Shown: one piece after another, positions 39,056 through 51,254 of the stretch
Layout of the letters: the number at the start of each line of letters is the position of its first letter
Numbering within the stretch: the first letter of the stretch is position 1
From: Acorus gramineus
Taxonomy: Eukaryota; Streptophyta; Magnoliopsida; Acorales; Acoraceae
Assembly (NCBI GenBank): GCA_030737835.1
Contig: CM060852.1
Coordinates: 9,902,507 to 9,966,506 of the forward strand
Length of the DNA stretch: 64,000 bases
Reading direction: 5' to 3'
Translations under genes and position numbers: made by a program
The notes under the pieces: model-generated
What the model saw: the letters and a program-made list of their open reading frames with translations, nothing else
Database searches by the model: none
Told to the model about the DNA's origin: nothing

Positions 39056-42000
39056 ATGACAGCAACAATGGAAGAGATTTCGAATTCGGCCCCAAACGAA
39101 GCCCTAATCAAGTGAGTCATCCCTCCGATCCGACCCCTACCTCTGTATTATCTCCTCAAATCGACTCACATTTCCGCTTATGCCATCCAGGGCCGAAGCT
39201 CCTAAACTGGTCTCTCTACTGAAAGAGATGAAGAACGGATTGGACGCCCTGAGGGTTAAAGTCGACATACTAGTGGAGAAAGTAAACCTTACAAAACCCT
39301 AGTTTCTTTTCTTCTTTGTTTCACTTTCGATAGATTTTGGGATTTTGATTGAATGGGTGAGGCGTTGGTTAGGTCAGGCAAGGCGGGTATCCGACGTCGG
39401 AGGGGATGAGTTATCTGGAGGCGAAGCATCTGTTGCTGCTGAGCTACTGCCAGTCCTTGGTGTATTATCTGCTCAGAAAGGCTAAGGGGCTCTCCGTCGA
39501 TGGCCATCCAGTCGTAAGGAACCTCATTGAGATCAGATTGTTCTTAGAGAAGGTCCTTTTTATGACTCTGATTTTATTTTATTTTTTAAAATAGTGTTTG
39601 CATTGCATTACAAGAACATAAAACTATTCAATATTCTAACTTTAGATGTTGCTGGTGGGCGCAACTTAGATATGAATATAATATTTATGGTTATGATGAT
39701 TTTATGGTTGGAATTTATGTGCTTCCCTGTAAAGAGATGGTTTAGATATGTTGAAATAAAATATCCATCTTCATTGTTGTTAGCACCTGAGTCCGGAATT
39801 GAACTAATTTTTTGCTAACTCCTATTTAAGGTTGTCGTATGAGTGTTTTTGAGCGAAGAAAAAGGATAACATAGATCACTTTAGATGAATAATTCCTTCA
39901 TCAACTTGGAGCAACTATGGGAGCCTGTGATGCACTTAAAGAGAAAAAAGGAACATGAGCATTAAGGCCAAGGTCTGATAAATTCTCATTCCAATCGGCT
40001 GTTGGGCTGTCTAGATGTCTAGGAACATGTTAGTTTTTAGAAAATCCAGATCTTCTGTTGAAAATATGGCCGAGTGCAGTGAGGTGCAGTGTGTTGGGGC
40101 AACTTGGGTGAGTTTTGATGAGTGTAAATTGGTGAGTATGTTGGGAGGGGGGGGGGGGGGGGGGGCGGGGTTCATTGTTGCAAGTTGAGTGGTTTATATT
40201 TACAAGCATTGAATTTTGTAAATTCTTCATGCAAATGTGTGTATTTGACCCAGCTGTTCAGATTCAAAATTAGAGTGATTTTATGGAAAACAAAGCACAC
40301 AAAGCCAACTCATATATTTCATTAATCCACTAGTTTTCTATAAGCTTGTGATGTTGATCTGAGAACTGTTTGAAGGTCTAGACTGATGAATGACATATTG
40401 AAATTGAACAATAATTCACACTTAATATCATGGCTAACTCATAATCAATAACTACCATTGGACAAAATGCACACAAATATATACAACTCTGTTTATGGGC
40501 TATTCCGTGCTCCTGGGGTTTTCCCCATCTTTTTATTGGGGTTTCCTCATTACTAATTTTTTTAATATTTTCTAATGAACCATGAAGATGTTAAAAGGGA
40601 TGTCCAACAATTGAGCCTGACAAAATTTGCATGGGTTTATCCATTCATACATATAATATATAATTTATATTATGGACCATGTTTGGGATGATAAATTGTT
40701 TGTGCAATTGGATTTTTGGTTCAGATTCGTCCAATTGATAAGAAATTGGAGTACCAGACACACAAGCTGATCCAAACTGCGAGTGCTGCACCAGAGAAAT
40801 CCACACACACCTCTGCCACAGAGAATGAGGCGGCAGCCCCCGAAGTGGAGGACCCATTGAGGTACCGGCCAAACCCTGACATGCTGATCAGAAAGTCTGC
40901 TCATTCGGGCGAGGTAATCATTCTTCATTTTCTGAAATATTAAGCTGTTATGGATGACCACTAATGTCAGTTGTTTTGCTTGTTTTTATTTATTATATTT
41001 GGGAGTTGGGTTTTCTAATGTTGTATACTCGAAATTAGGATACTGGAGCTGTTTATCGTCCCCCTAAATTTGCTCCAACGACAATGGATGATGACAAGAT
41101 GTCGAAGATGGAAAAGGTGGCACTTAGGAAGGAGAAACATAAGCTGCGGCAAGCCGGGCGGAGTGAATACGTGAAAGATTTGATCAATGATTTTGAAGGG
41201 AGACCCGAGGAGGTCTGGCCAAATTAATTTATTTTTGCCGACCCTTACCAATTGTTTGTTAAATTTATAATTAATCAATTTTCTTTTCACCATTAATGTT
41301 GCAGGTGAGAGATATAGTTGGATCAGAGAGTAGAGAACTTTCTATGTTCAGGGAAAAGATGGAAGAGCGTGCCAGACAAGAGGAAGAAATGTTTACTCGG
41401 GCTCCTCTCTCAAAGCTTGATAAAAAGAAAATGAAACACTTGAGGAAGTCAAGAAATGGGTATGTGTATCTAATAATGAGTTTGCATATCAATACTTGTT
41501 ATAACGCTGCAACAACTGCTCATTTTTTTAAGCTCGTGTAGTACTGCTGCATACTGAAATATAAAATTTTGTCTTAAGAAAGTTTGACTTGAGAAGAGAA
41601 AAAATTGATTTCTGCTTGCCATGATTCAACATGAACCATAGATCAAGAAAATATTTTTTAAATAACAATAATTGCATAAGATGCCCCTGCAATAACTTGA
41701 ATTATTCTTTAGATTGTTAATGAAAACACAACAAAAATGAAATGTGGAGGGGCACACGCTATAAGCAGTCCTCTTGACATGCAAATAGATGTTTTCCCTG
41801 TGAGGGGTTCAATTATTTGTGGCTTCTTATAATTTTTATAAACAAGATTTTGAAGGATACTTGAAAGGTTAAGGTTGAACTGATTTAGGTATAAAGAGAT
41901 GGAAAGAGCACTATAAGATGTATTTACTTTCAGATGGGATTCTTGTAAGTTGATTACTAAATATTTGGACCATTTAGGTTTGTTAAAATGCACGAAAATA

Positions 42001-43338
42001 TGTTAATTCATTTTACATATCATAGGAGACTTTGGTTGTGGCTATGAATTTGCGAGAATTTTATATATTTATGTGATGACAGATATTTGCTTGCAGATAT
42101 TTTGGCGATGCAAGCAACAATATTTAGATTAGCATTTTCCTCTATGCCCTGCACAATCATGATTTAGGCTATTATTCTCGCATTTGTGAAATTTATTAGC
42201 ATCCTGGTTAGGTATTGCTGTGGCTCACTTGTGTTTGTTTCCACAGATTGCTTAGCTTGACAGATGGTTTCCATGATGAGATTGGAACTTTTGGCATTGA
42301 AGGGAATGATGGCCCAAAGGAAAGAGGCTCTAAAAGCAGTGGCATGGGAGGAAGAAAGTCAAATAAGCGAAAGGTACAGTTGGTTAAATGGTCAAATTTT
42401 ATATGCACACCACTATAATTTATATATAACATATTTTGAGTTCCCATAAAATGACAGTGAATACTTTTTAAGTTTTGGATTCTTTATAACAGTTGTTTGA
42501 TCAACATACCATAGAAGGTTTTTTTAATTTGAGAAGTGGGACTTTCATATGGTGACTTCAAGAAACAGTAACCCAGAAAGTTCATCTGTCATACCAGGAG
42601 TTTCAATTTGGTATTCCTGAATAAATTTCAGTTTCAATTTTGATGAAGTATGCTCTGACTGTATCTGGGTGCAGTGATCAGAAACCCTTGTTGTTTGAGT
42701 TGACAAGTTATTGTAGCATTGTAGGAGGCATGCTACTAGCCTACTATAACATATGTAATCCTTCACAATCTTTTAGGATGAATCTCTCCATGAACATGTA
42801 TATTCTACCTTATTTTTTTGGTACTTTGATCTTTGATCCTTTTCAATTCATGAGGAAATGACTTGGGTGTCACTTTATTGTAGACCAGAAAGAAGTTTGA
42901 AATCAGAATAACCTCTAGCCTACCATCTTTGTATTACCAATGGTTATTGAAAATCATACGATGACCTGGAGATCTTTTGAGAATTTTCCAGAAAACTGAC
43001 CATGTGTAATTGGAATCAGGATAAAGGCAATATCATTCTCTCTGTGTCCACTGTTATAATAAAAAAAAAGTGTGCTAATAGTGCTATTTAAACTTTGCTA
43101 TTATTGCCCGAGATAGCAGACAAATGGTTTTCAGTCATGGGTACGCAACATGCAAAACCATTAGCAGGCTCAGACAATTTACTTTTCTCCACTTATGTTG
43201 TACATGCTATGCTTTTGTTCATATTTCGCCCTTCGTGGCATTTGCCCATCCGTGCATATCATAGTTATAGTTGTCATTGTTATTTATTTGCATGATGTAG
43301 CTGACATACTGGATTTCTATCTGCAGAGGAGGCACTGA
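39056..43338 (+). CDS. Neuroguidin/Lcp5-like Sas10/Utp3/C1D family protein (8 exons, 327 aa)
   Basis: Predicted nucleolar factor of the small-subunit processome for 18S rRNA maturation. Exons: 39056-39111, 39191-39281, 39373-39552, 40725-40913, 41039-41212, 41305-41459, 42247-42373, 43327-43338; phases agree over 984 nt. The Sas10/C1D domain covers roughly residues 18-110 (APKLVSLLKEMKNGLDALR, MSYLEAKHLLLLSYCQSLV). A middle region has LRYRPNPDMLIRK and VYRPPKFAPTTMDDDK, then a charged stretch KMEKVALRKEKHKLRQAGRS. The basic C-terminus GRKSNKRKRRH resembles a nuclear/nucleolar signal. The last exon is only 12 nt including the stop, after a 953-bp intron. It is not the other plant Sas10 protein (Thallo/Utp3), which is longer. 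Confidence 0.92.
40147..40170 (+). repeat. Poly-G tract
   Basis: Nineteen consecutive G at 40147-40165, then C and four more G, in intron 3 of the neuroguidin gene. Such tracts are rare and could form G-quadruplexes on the transcribed strand. The exact length could be a sequencing artefact. Confidence 0.85.
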
Positions 43339-43689
43339 AGACACTAAATCTCAGCATTCACATAGTTGGCCGGCCGAGATTATTCGTGAAGCACTTTAAA
43401 ATCCAAAAGAGAAGGCACCAACTGAAGCTTCATTGTATCGCCTAATCAAATGTTAAGAGTAAGAGCACCTTATGAAGATGTTTTTTTTTGGACAAAATCT
43501 TGACCCATTATCTCCACTGTATTAATAAATATATATATAATGGTTTGAAAGCTGATCCACAATACCAAACATATTACCATTTTTATTTTAAAAATGGAAA
43601 ATGATATGTTGTGCCCCGGTGTAGTCCCATTTACAGTTCATATGTCCCATTTACAGTTCATATGGTTCACCTTTTTTTAAAAGTAATGA

Positions 43690-43795
43690 TACAATAGTGT
43701 ATTTTTTTTTTCTCTTTACAAGATTGAAAAAAAAAATTGTTCTATACATTATAATAGTATATACAATACTATCATAATGAATGAGAGTATTTGAA
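43690..43795. repeat. Palindromic MITE, copy B
   Basis: Shares ATAGTGTATTTTTTTT and an ATAGTATATACAATACTATCAT palindrome with copies near 1.1 and 45.9 kb. Confidence 0.5.
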
Positions 43796-44019
43796 AAACC
43801 AACTTTCAAACACTTACTACCCCCACAACCTCTCATGCTGAACCCTCTACCAAAAAAAAAAAAAAAATTGGGTGGTGGGACGGGGACAAATATAAAAATG
43901 GGTTGAACACCACGTCAAACCCCACCATGTCAATCACCTGATTCCGCCGCCGATGGCCTGTGCCACCTCGCCTACACCTTCAGCTTCAATGTGATCCGGA
44001 AGAAGAGGTTCAACGGCCG

Positions 44020-44160
44020 CCTGATATCATGACAACGCGGACTTGGCACGGGAGGTCGTCCTCGGACATCGCGATGAGGCAGTTGTTGAAGAAGATGAGG
44101 CCCGCGTTGGCCACTCCGATGCCTTTGGAGGGGTCGACAAGGCCGCGTGCGTGGAACAAA
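44020..44160 (-). pseudogene. Fragment of a 9-cis-epoxycarotenoid dioxygenase (NCED)
   Basis: A minus-strand frame reads [20 protein letters not shown], then [19 protein letters not shown], before a stop near 44022. This is close to the conserved NCED stretch around VDPS-G-GVANAGL and [15 protein letters not shown]. NCEDs cleave epoxycarotenoids in abscisic-acid synthesis. Only about 45 codons remain, with no catalytic histidine region, no start and no continuation on either side. It is GC-rich (above 60 %) in an AT-rich spacer, consistent with a captured or duplicated gene piece. Confidence 0.7.
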
Positions 44161-45184
44161 GACCCCTTTCTCTTTTTCCCTATTTGTGTTTTGTCCCCGT
44201 CCTACCACCCAATTGATTTTTGGGTGGGGAACTCAGTATTGGAGGGGGTGGGGTTAGACCCACCCGTGTTAAAAAGGAGCAAATCAATGTTATGATTACA
44301 AGAATATGAGATAAATTACTAGAAAAGAGTGACATGAAGAGGATCGTACCAAAAACGTGGGATGGTGTTAGGTAATGGAAGATGTAGAAGAAACACAAAA
44401 TCTAGTTGAAGAATTTATTATTTTCTTGCATGGAAATTGAAATAACTAATAGTTGAGCATCATAAGAAATTTGATATAGGTATTATTTTGAATCAATTTT
44501 TCAAAGTAGATTAGAAGTTTTAAATGGATTAAAATACGCATTTTTTTTAAAAAAAAATGTTGAAATTTAAAAAATGCATGTTTGAGACAATCTGATTTTA
44601 CAATAGCAAAATTCATTTGACAATTCTTTTCAAACGGAGACTAGTTATTTTGGCTACCAAATATTACACCAACAAAAAAAGAAAAAAAAAAGGAATTTAC
44701 TTTAACCCTATTAAAAAAACAATGGCAGCATATGCGTTGCTGGCGAGAAGTAACATTCAAATTTCTTTTTTTACTAGCAAATGCATCCTATAAACATCCA
44801 ATATCACATCAAATGAAGGGCTTCTCTATACTTCAACCATTGAGAATTTGAGATGTAATTTGTAACAAAAAAAAAACGAGGATGCTGAAGTCCCAGCAAC
44901 ACAAAATAGTTTTTCCCTTCCAAAAAATTAAAAATAAAAATTAAAACTTAAAAAAAAAAATGAAGGGATGATTGTCATTTGTCATCAGATGGAGTGCGCA
45001 GATCCTTGCCAGCACTAACATCCTCTGGATTCTCTGATCATCTCACCTCCAATTCGAACTTGTAACCACTCTTTTAGCAATGGAAGTGATGGTAATAAGC
45101 TCCACCTTTTTCATTTTTTTTTAATAAAAAATCCTCCATTTTCTTGGAAGACCACGGGTTGCCAGTGAACCAATCCTTTTTACA

Positions 45185-48100
45185 TCAATCATATTTTGAG
45201 TTGTGATGGGCATGTTGAGGCAGGTTGTATAGTATCAGACCAAGCACAAGTAGTGCACTTCCTATGATGAAAAATGTGTTCAAGCTTGGCGCTTGAGGGA
45301 TGTATGGCAGAGGGAGCGTAAGAACGTATATAGAGATCGGTACTGCAAGTCGAGGACAAACACTGTTAGTTTATCTGCAGAAAAGAATCACGCTACGAAA
45401 AACAAATAGTGAAGCGGGAGAGCATACCTGATAGTGTTGCTGCAAGTGAAGCGACCACCGCAGAAGAGATCTTTACCAGATTCAGCAATGATATGTTGAA
45501 AGCCATATTCACAAATATGAAAAGTAAGGGCAGCAGTGGAGCTCCTTCACAACCTACGAGAAAAAAAAAAAAATCAGTTTCACTGTGAAGAAGATAGAGA
45601 CAAGATATATGTATTTAGAAACCGGGGATGCAAATGTTATTTGGATTATAAAATGCGCTTAAAAACTGGATTCAACAGCATTGCATATTTCAACCTACAC
45701 ATGTTTGAAGTAGAAGTATGCCAAAGCATGGGGGTAGTGTTTATGAAAGGTGCGAACCTACATTGACTGCAAAGCACACAATGTTTTCTAGTTCAATAAA
45801 CTATCTAGTCACATTCCGTAAAGGAAAAAATCATATACTCATCCTTTGAAGTGCACGCTGTTATATGAAATAAGTATAAACTGAGATACGGTAGTGTATT
45901 TTTTTTAATGGTGAAAAAATGAAAACTTTTTTTGGGTCATATATTATGATAGAACCACATGCGCTATGATAGTGCAGTATATACTACGTTATCATAGTGT
46001 ATGGGGCTGCAAAATGAGTTATAAAATGAACTGCATGTATCAACGCTCTTCCGTAAATAAGTTATCATATATGTAAAAATCACGTTGCATGAATTTACTA
46101 GATTCTTCTCCTGCCATTTTCTTCTTCCCCCCAAATTGTTTTAGTATTAGTTTTTATGATAACCTTACACTAGATCTTCATCGGACAAATTGGTTGTATT
46201 GCCCTTCTGACACAACACAAGGGTCAAGTCTAGTTCTGTAACAGTCTTTTCAGGATCATTTTGTTGGAATATATTTACTACTATATTATAGCTGAAATTA
46301 TGTACTGCTTATTTAAAATTACCCCCCTGCACCCTCATCACCAATACTAAAACTGCCTTCTCAATATTTTCTTTTACGGCAAAAACCTCCTCATTGATGG
46401 AGCATAGGGACATATTATTCGATTGCCAAACAGCAGAACACTCTTCCGTTGTGCCAGCAAAACCAGTTGCTAAAAGCAAGATCCACTCATCAGTTTCAGA
46501 TTCTTGTACTAGCTTGTGACTTGTGATAAATTGATCAACCTACTATTATGAGAGCACTCCAAGCCTCCCCGGTGATTTGGCTCCAGTGATCTATAAAATA
46601 TAGGCGTTCACTAAGGTTAAGGATTTTTCACCACCTCCTGTTAAGTGGGTGGACACTGAAACATCTGCCTAATAAGGAGACAGAAAGAACCATTCATCCT
46701 ATTTCTTATGCTTTCTAGATGTGCAAGTCTGGTCTCCCTCACGCTGCAAGCTATAAACCTTAAGTATCGAACTTCTTCTCAAAGATTGCACATTTCAAAT
46801 GACCAAATGGAACAGAAAATGCGAGAACAAGTTATCAATGCTCAATTTATTTGGTTACCGTGATTTTAAGGTTTAAGAACACTTGCCTTCCATTTTGGTT
46901 CCTGCATTTATAAAGCAAGCAGCACCATTTCTTAGGTAGGTAGGGAGCTCAGCAAGTGGAATTCCTCTCATATTTGAAAGAAAAGGAAGGAGAATTAGCA
47001 CAAAAAGGGCCTACATGGAACAAAAGAATAGTAAATTAATCACGCAAGTATCTTAGTAGTAGGAAGGGGACATTTTTTTACTAAAAAAATCAAGATCCAT
47101 AAATTAAGTACAGAGGTCACAGTACAGAAAATTTTAGATCACAAAAAATTGAAAAAGAAAGAGTCATATATACACAAAAAATCACCTGGAATGCAGAGCC
47201 AAAGGAGTTGACAACAAATATATCAACAGGCCTCCCCTGCATATTCATTTATTGATATTGAGTTATCACCCAATCATGATAACAACAAGCCATACATTGC
47301 TGCAGAAAAACTTATCTCCAGTACAAAAACATTTGGAATAAATCATATGAGAAAAGAGACACACCTGAAGGCGCCTTGTGGCATCAATGAAAATGAATTC
47401 CTGTTATACATAAATTGTTTGACTTAAACATCCATTGTTTTAATTTAATTTAAATTTTTTTATAAAGAAAACTCAAGTTAATGGACCATTCTGACCTTAA
47501 GAATTGACGCACCAGCTTGAAATGCAGAAGACACTACCATTAATGCTGGCCATTGAAATTCAATTTGGGATAGGAATTCACCACCAGTTGTTCCACTGCA
47601 GTTATAATCCAACACAAAATATTTTCGTATTAAATATAACCAAAATCCTAAGAAAAAAAAACAATGCCGTAAATTAAAAAAAATGCAAAAAAAAGGGGTG
47701 CTCACAGAGAGCACAATAAATGATACATTTTGCAGAGGCATGCTGTCTGCCTCAGAGTTCGGTCATTATATTATGGTAAATCCGCAAAGAGACCATTTAC
47801 ACAACATCTACACCATGATTGTGGCTGCTATACACTAACAAGTCACCACTTCAACTGTCTATTAGAAAACTGTATCAAACTTTAACCATAAAAAGAACCA
47901 TGGATGGTCAGACATACTAGACAGTTAATTAAATGCAAACACACTCCCCTCCAATTGATCAATCAGACAATGACTAATTAAATTGAATAAATGTTTAAGT
48001 AAAACTCACTTAATCTGACAAATATAATGATTGAGATATAAACTACTGATGAAAATATTTTTTTCTTATTAAAGGAATCTGTATTTGGTATGTCTAAGCA

Positions 48101-50144
48101 ATGTGACATCTGTCATCTTCAGCCAAATAATTTTCTTATTATCTGCTCTTTAATCTTAATCAAAATCCTGGAAAACTTTAAAATACATAATACTCTAGTA
48201 AGACTAACTGGAAAAAAATAAGTCAATCAATACAAAACATTTTATCTCATCAATATCTGCTGCATGATAAATTCGAGTATCTTATGATGTTTTACAATAT
48301 TTCAGATCTTCACCATTAAAAAAAAAAAAAAAACCAAAGAAAACAATCTTCACCTATAATATTAAACAAAAGGTACCTTGTCACAGCTATGACAACTCCA
48401 GCAGCTACCAGTAAACAACCAAGTATTTGATTCAATGAGTATTTCCTCCTCAGAATCAAGACAGAAAAGAGAAGTTGCCAGACCAAGAAAGTCTGCAAGA
48501 GAATGTGCACACAAACATAATGAGACAAAGGAATGGAAAGGTGGCCAGAAAAAAGGTACTGGCATCATTAAAAATATTGTAAAATCAAATACTATAACTT
48601 TTCGCTACATGAAAATTATATCCAAGCGAGGTGTTCTTTAATGTCTTCTTTGTAAGAGAATAAAGGGAGGGAAAACATCAAGAAAGTATGAGATAGGAAA
48701 GGTGCACTTAAGCAACTTGGTGCTTATAGAATGCGGTGTCATGCTGATAAAAGCTCTGTGACATTATTCAGGAGGCAACCCACTTATGCACATGCATATT
48801 GAGCTTGCACCACAGATTTGGGCAATTCATGAACTCAAAATTAATTGGGAGATATAAAAATTATAAAGCATTATTGCATAGAAAACTTAAAAATGTTTTA
48901 TGCTCCTAATTAGAAGGCAATTCATGCATATCCCCTACATATGACAACATAAACTCAACTCAGTGGAAGCCAAGGGACTCAAAATTAGCATGCCATTTTG
49001 CATAAGAAAAAGAAGGAACCAAAGCTATGACATATATTATACCTACTTAAACATGGACAACTAGAAGTCATCACCTGGGACAGGATAGGTATTGCAGGTC
49101 CTGGAAGCATTGCTGAAAATATAGTCAGACCAATCATCAGTATGATGAACATCATCCTTTCCAAGCAAACTTCCTGAAAATCATTCATGATCTTTTGGAG
49201 AAGGAGATAAATCCATATAAAATTAATTTATTATATTAAATAAAAATGTAAGCATCAATAAGCAAATATATCTTAAAACATTTCAGGTTCTCGTGCAGTC
49301 TTACTCTATTTTTCTATCCAGCATATAAACTTGTTTCTCATAAAAATTTGAAGGAGAGGTTCTTTCTAAACCTTTTAAAATGAGTTGCATAATTTACCTC
49401 CTGCAGACATCCCAGCAGCAACACCAAGGGCTTCTAACAAACCGATGGCAACAAAACTTGATTTTGGAAGGGCTAGCATCTCTTTAGTTATGATCCCCGC
49501 ACGAAACCGCACATATAGAATAGAGAAGTAAATCACCACATACCTAGAAAGAAAATTGTACAGTCAATAATTGTTACTCAATTGCCACCCAAAATTCTTC
49601 CAACCTAAAAAACACTAATTATTTTGTTCCTTTTTTTTCCTCCACAAATCTTCACAACCACATTACACAATAAACTCATAATGCTACAAACACGTTTGAG
49701 AGATAAAAAGACAAACAAACAATTCTACACCAAGCAAAAATTAAAAATAAAAGAAGAAAGTGAGATTGTATACCCAAAAGTGGTGACTTGGGCGAGGAAG
49801 AAGGGGTACTGCTTCATGGGCACGAGCGCCAGCTTGTACAGCACGCGATTCATCACCGCCAGGACCACAGTCACCGCCGATCCGACGGCGATCCTACTCT
49901 GCCTACCACCCTCTCCTCCGATAACCTCCGGCCCGCCCTCCGATGCCCCGGCTCGGACGTAGGGTTTGCGGGGAAGAAGCATGTCTCGTTCGCGCCAAAA
50001 ACGACCATTTGAGGAGCCTCTGAAGACCAGATTTTGACACCATGAAACGCTCAAGAAACTGGGTCTTCGGATTGGAGGGGGGATGTGAAGGCGGTGACGG
50101 CATGAGAGGGGTCTCAAAGAAAGCGACAGGGACGAGGTTGTCAT
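45185..50144 (-). CDS. CRT-like (CLT) chloroplast thiol transporter (10 exons, 421 aa)
   Basis: Drug/metabolite-transporter family member related to Plasmodium CRT; plant CLTs export glutathione and gamma-glutamylcysteine from plastids. Exons, minus: 50144-49774, 49543-49398, 49112-49075, 48492-48377, 47595-47496, 47400-47365, 47236-47186, 47010-46887, 45553-45428, 45342-45185; phases agree over 1266 nt. The Ser/Arg-rich N-terminus (MTTSSLSLSLRPLSCRHRL) suits a plastid transit peptide. Family marks: VLYKLALVPMKQYPFFLAQ, AMLPGPAIPILSQTFLVWQL, FIDATRRLQGRPVDIFVVNS, NLVKISSAVVASLAATLSVP. About ten membrane segments are expected. The first ATG is at 50144; a longer frame starts only with TTG at 50174. 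The exon 8 donor is GC (GAAG|GCAAGT), making intron 8 a GC-AG intron. Confidence 0.93.
45554..46886 (-). other. CLT intron 8, GC-AG type, carrying a MITE
   Basis: The donor at 46886 reads GGCAAGT after ATGGAAG and the acceptor is CGTAG before 45553. The flanking exon parts match the non-canonical GC donor consensus (AG|GCAAGT). It contains palindromic MITE copy C. Confidence 0.75.
45885..46050. repeat. Palindromic MITE, copy C
   Basis: Carries GCGCTATGATAGTGCAGTAT and GTTATCATAGTGTAT in mirror order. It matches the reverse complement of 1040-1200. Confidence 0.6.
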
Positions 50145-50400
50145 GGAAAAAAACAGGGAGGGTCTTTTTCGCAAAATTTGTTTCTTCTTCTGGGCCTGCT
50201 TCGAAGGTTGGAATAAGGTGAGGATAGGACCCTATGATGACCTCCCGGTGAGGATAAGCCAAAACCCGGCCCGACTAATCAACTCACCCTAGCAAACCGC
50301 ACAAGCCCAGCCCATAATAACCCGACCCCTTCTTCTCGTCTCTCCCGTCTCTCTCTCGAGAAGGGAAGATCCAATTTTTTTTTGTTTCAGAAACGAAGGA
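50145..50400. promoter_or_regulatory. Short divergent promoter shared by CLT (-) and YIF1 (+)
   Basis: Only about 240 bp separate the CLT ATG from the likely YIF1 leader exon near 50380-50404. Overlapping Site II cores occur in AAGCCCAGCCCATAA at about 50305-50319, with another TGGGCC at about 50192. A CT-rich block (TCTCGTCTCTCCCGTCTCTC) follows, as often seen near plant transcription starts. It probably drives both housekeeping genes. Confidence 0.55.
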
Positions 50401-50404
50401 CGCC

Positions 50405-51252
50405 TTTCGGTAAGGAATCCAATTTTTTTTTTTTTTTTGAAAACCTAGTATTAGATCTGTACATGGGTTTCTTGCAGATCCATAGATTGTTTTCGTTTTT
50501 GGGAGGGTTTGATTTGGTCATATGTTTCTTCATATTAACTCCTGAAATTGTTTTTTTTTTTTGTACAAAAACTGTCAAACTTAGATTTTGGGGTTTTGTA
50601 TTTCTTGTTTGGATGTGCGTGTGATCGGTGGGATTGTCTCTATCTCTTTGTTATTGACAGGGGAAGAAAGGCCTTTCCTTTTTTATTGTTTGAATTCCGT
50701 ATTAATGAGTGGAAAAAGGGTCATTGAAGAAATCCAAATCGGTTGTGTTAATTTAACAAAGAAATGGAGAATATAAGAGAAAAAGAAGATGGAGGGATTT
50801 TGTTTACTGATGTTGTTGTTGAGTTTCTATAGGGAAAAGGACTAAATATGTAGATAGAATTTCAAAAATTCTGTACATCTTTCTTATTTGTAAAAACAGA
50901 AGGTAAAATGAGAACGGTTGATTCAGAGACCCCATCTTTGCAGTTTGCACTCCGCGTTGGGTTCGCAAATTGAACAAATTAAGCTATGCATATGTATTTG
51001 TATACCATATAGAAAGAAAAAAAAAAGACTGGGGGCGTGATTCATTTTTGTTGAATTCAATTATGATCATATTTTATTGCTTGGAAAACTAATGGTGGTC
51101 GTATGAAAATAAGTATAAAATATTTACATCTCTCTGTGCCTGTCATCCGGATCAATTTCCACCTCTACTGTGTAACCTTGAATGGAAATGGTATGATTAC
51201 ATGATGAAGTTTTTTGACAGTTGAACTTGGATTGTAGTTTGTCTTATTGCAG
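50405..51252 (+). other. Probable 5' UTR intron of YIF1
   Basis: Opens with TCGGTAAGGA and ends TTATTGCAG at 51252, two bases before the ATG. Leader introns with a 3' end just before the start codon are common in plant housekeeping genes. Placement is by splice signals only. Confidence 0.55.
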
Positions 51253-51254
51253 AA

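Larger units (their letters stand above)
43339..45184. other. Convergent spacer between the neuroguidin and CLT genes
   Basis: Holds 3' UTR sequence with AATAAATA-type polyadenylation signal near 43525, a palindromic MITE copy near 43690-43795, an NCED fragment at 43970-44165 and AT-rich filler. No intact gene. Confidence 0.65.
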
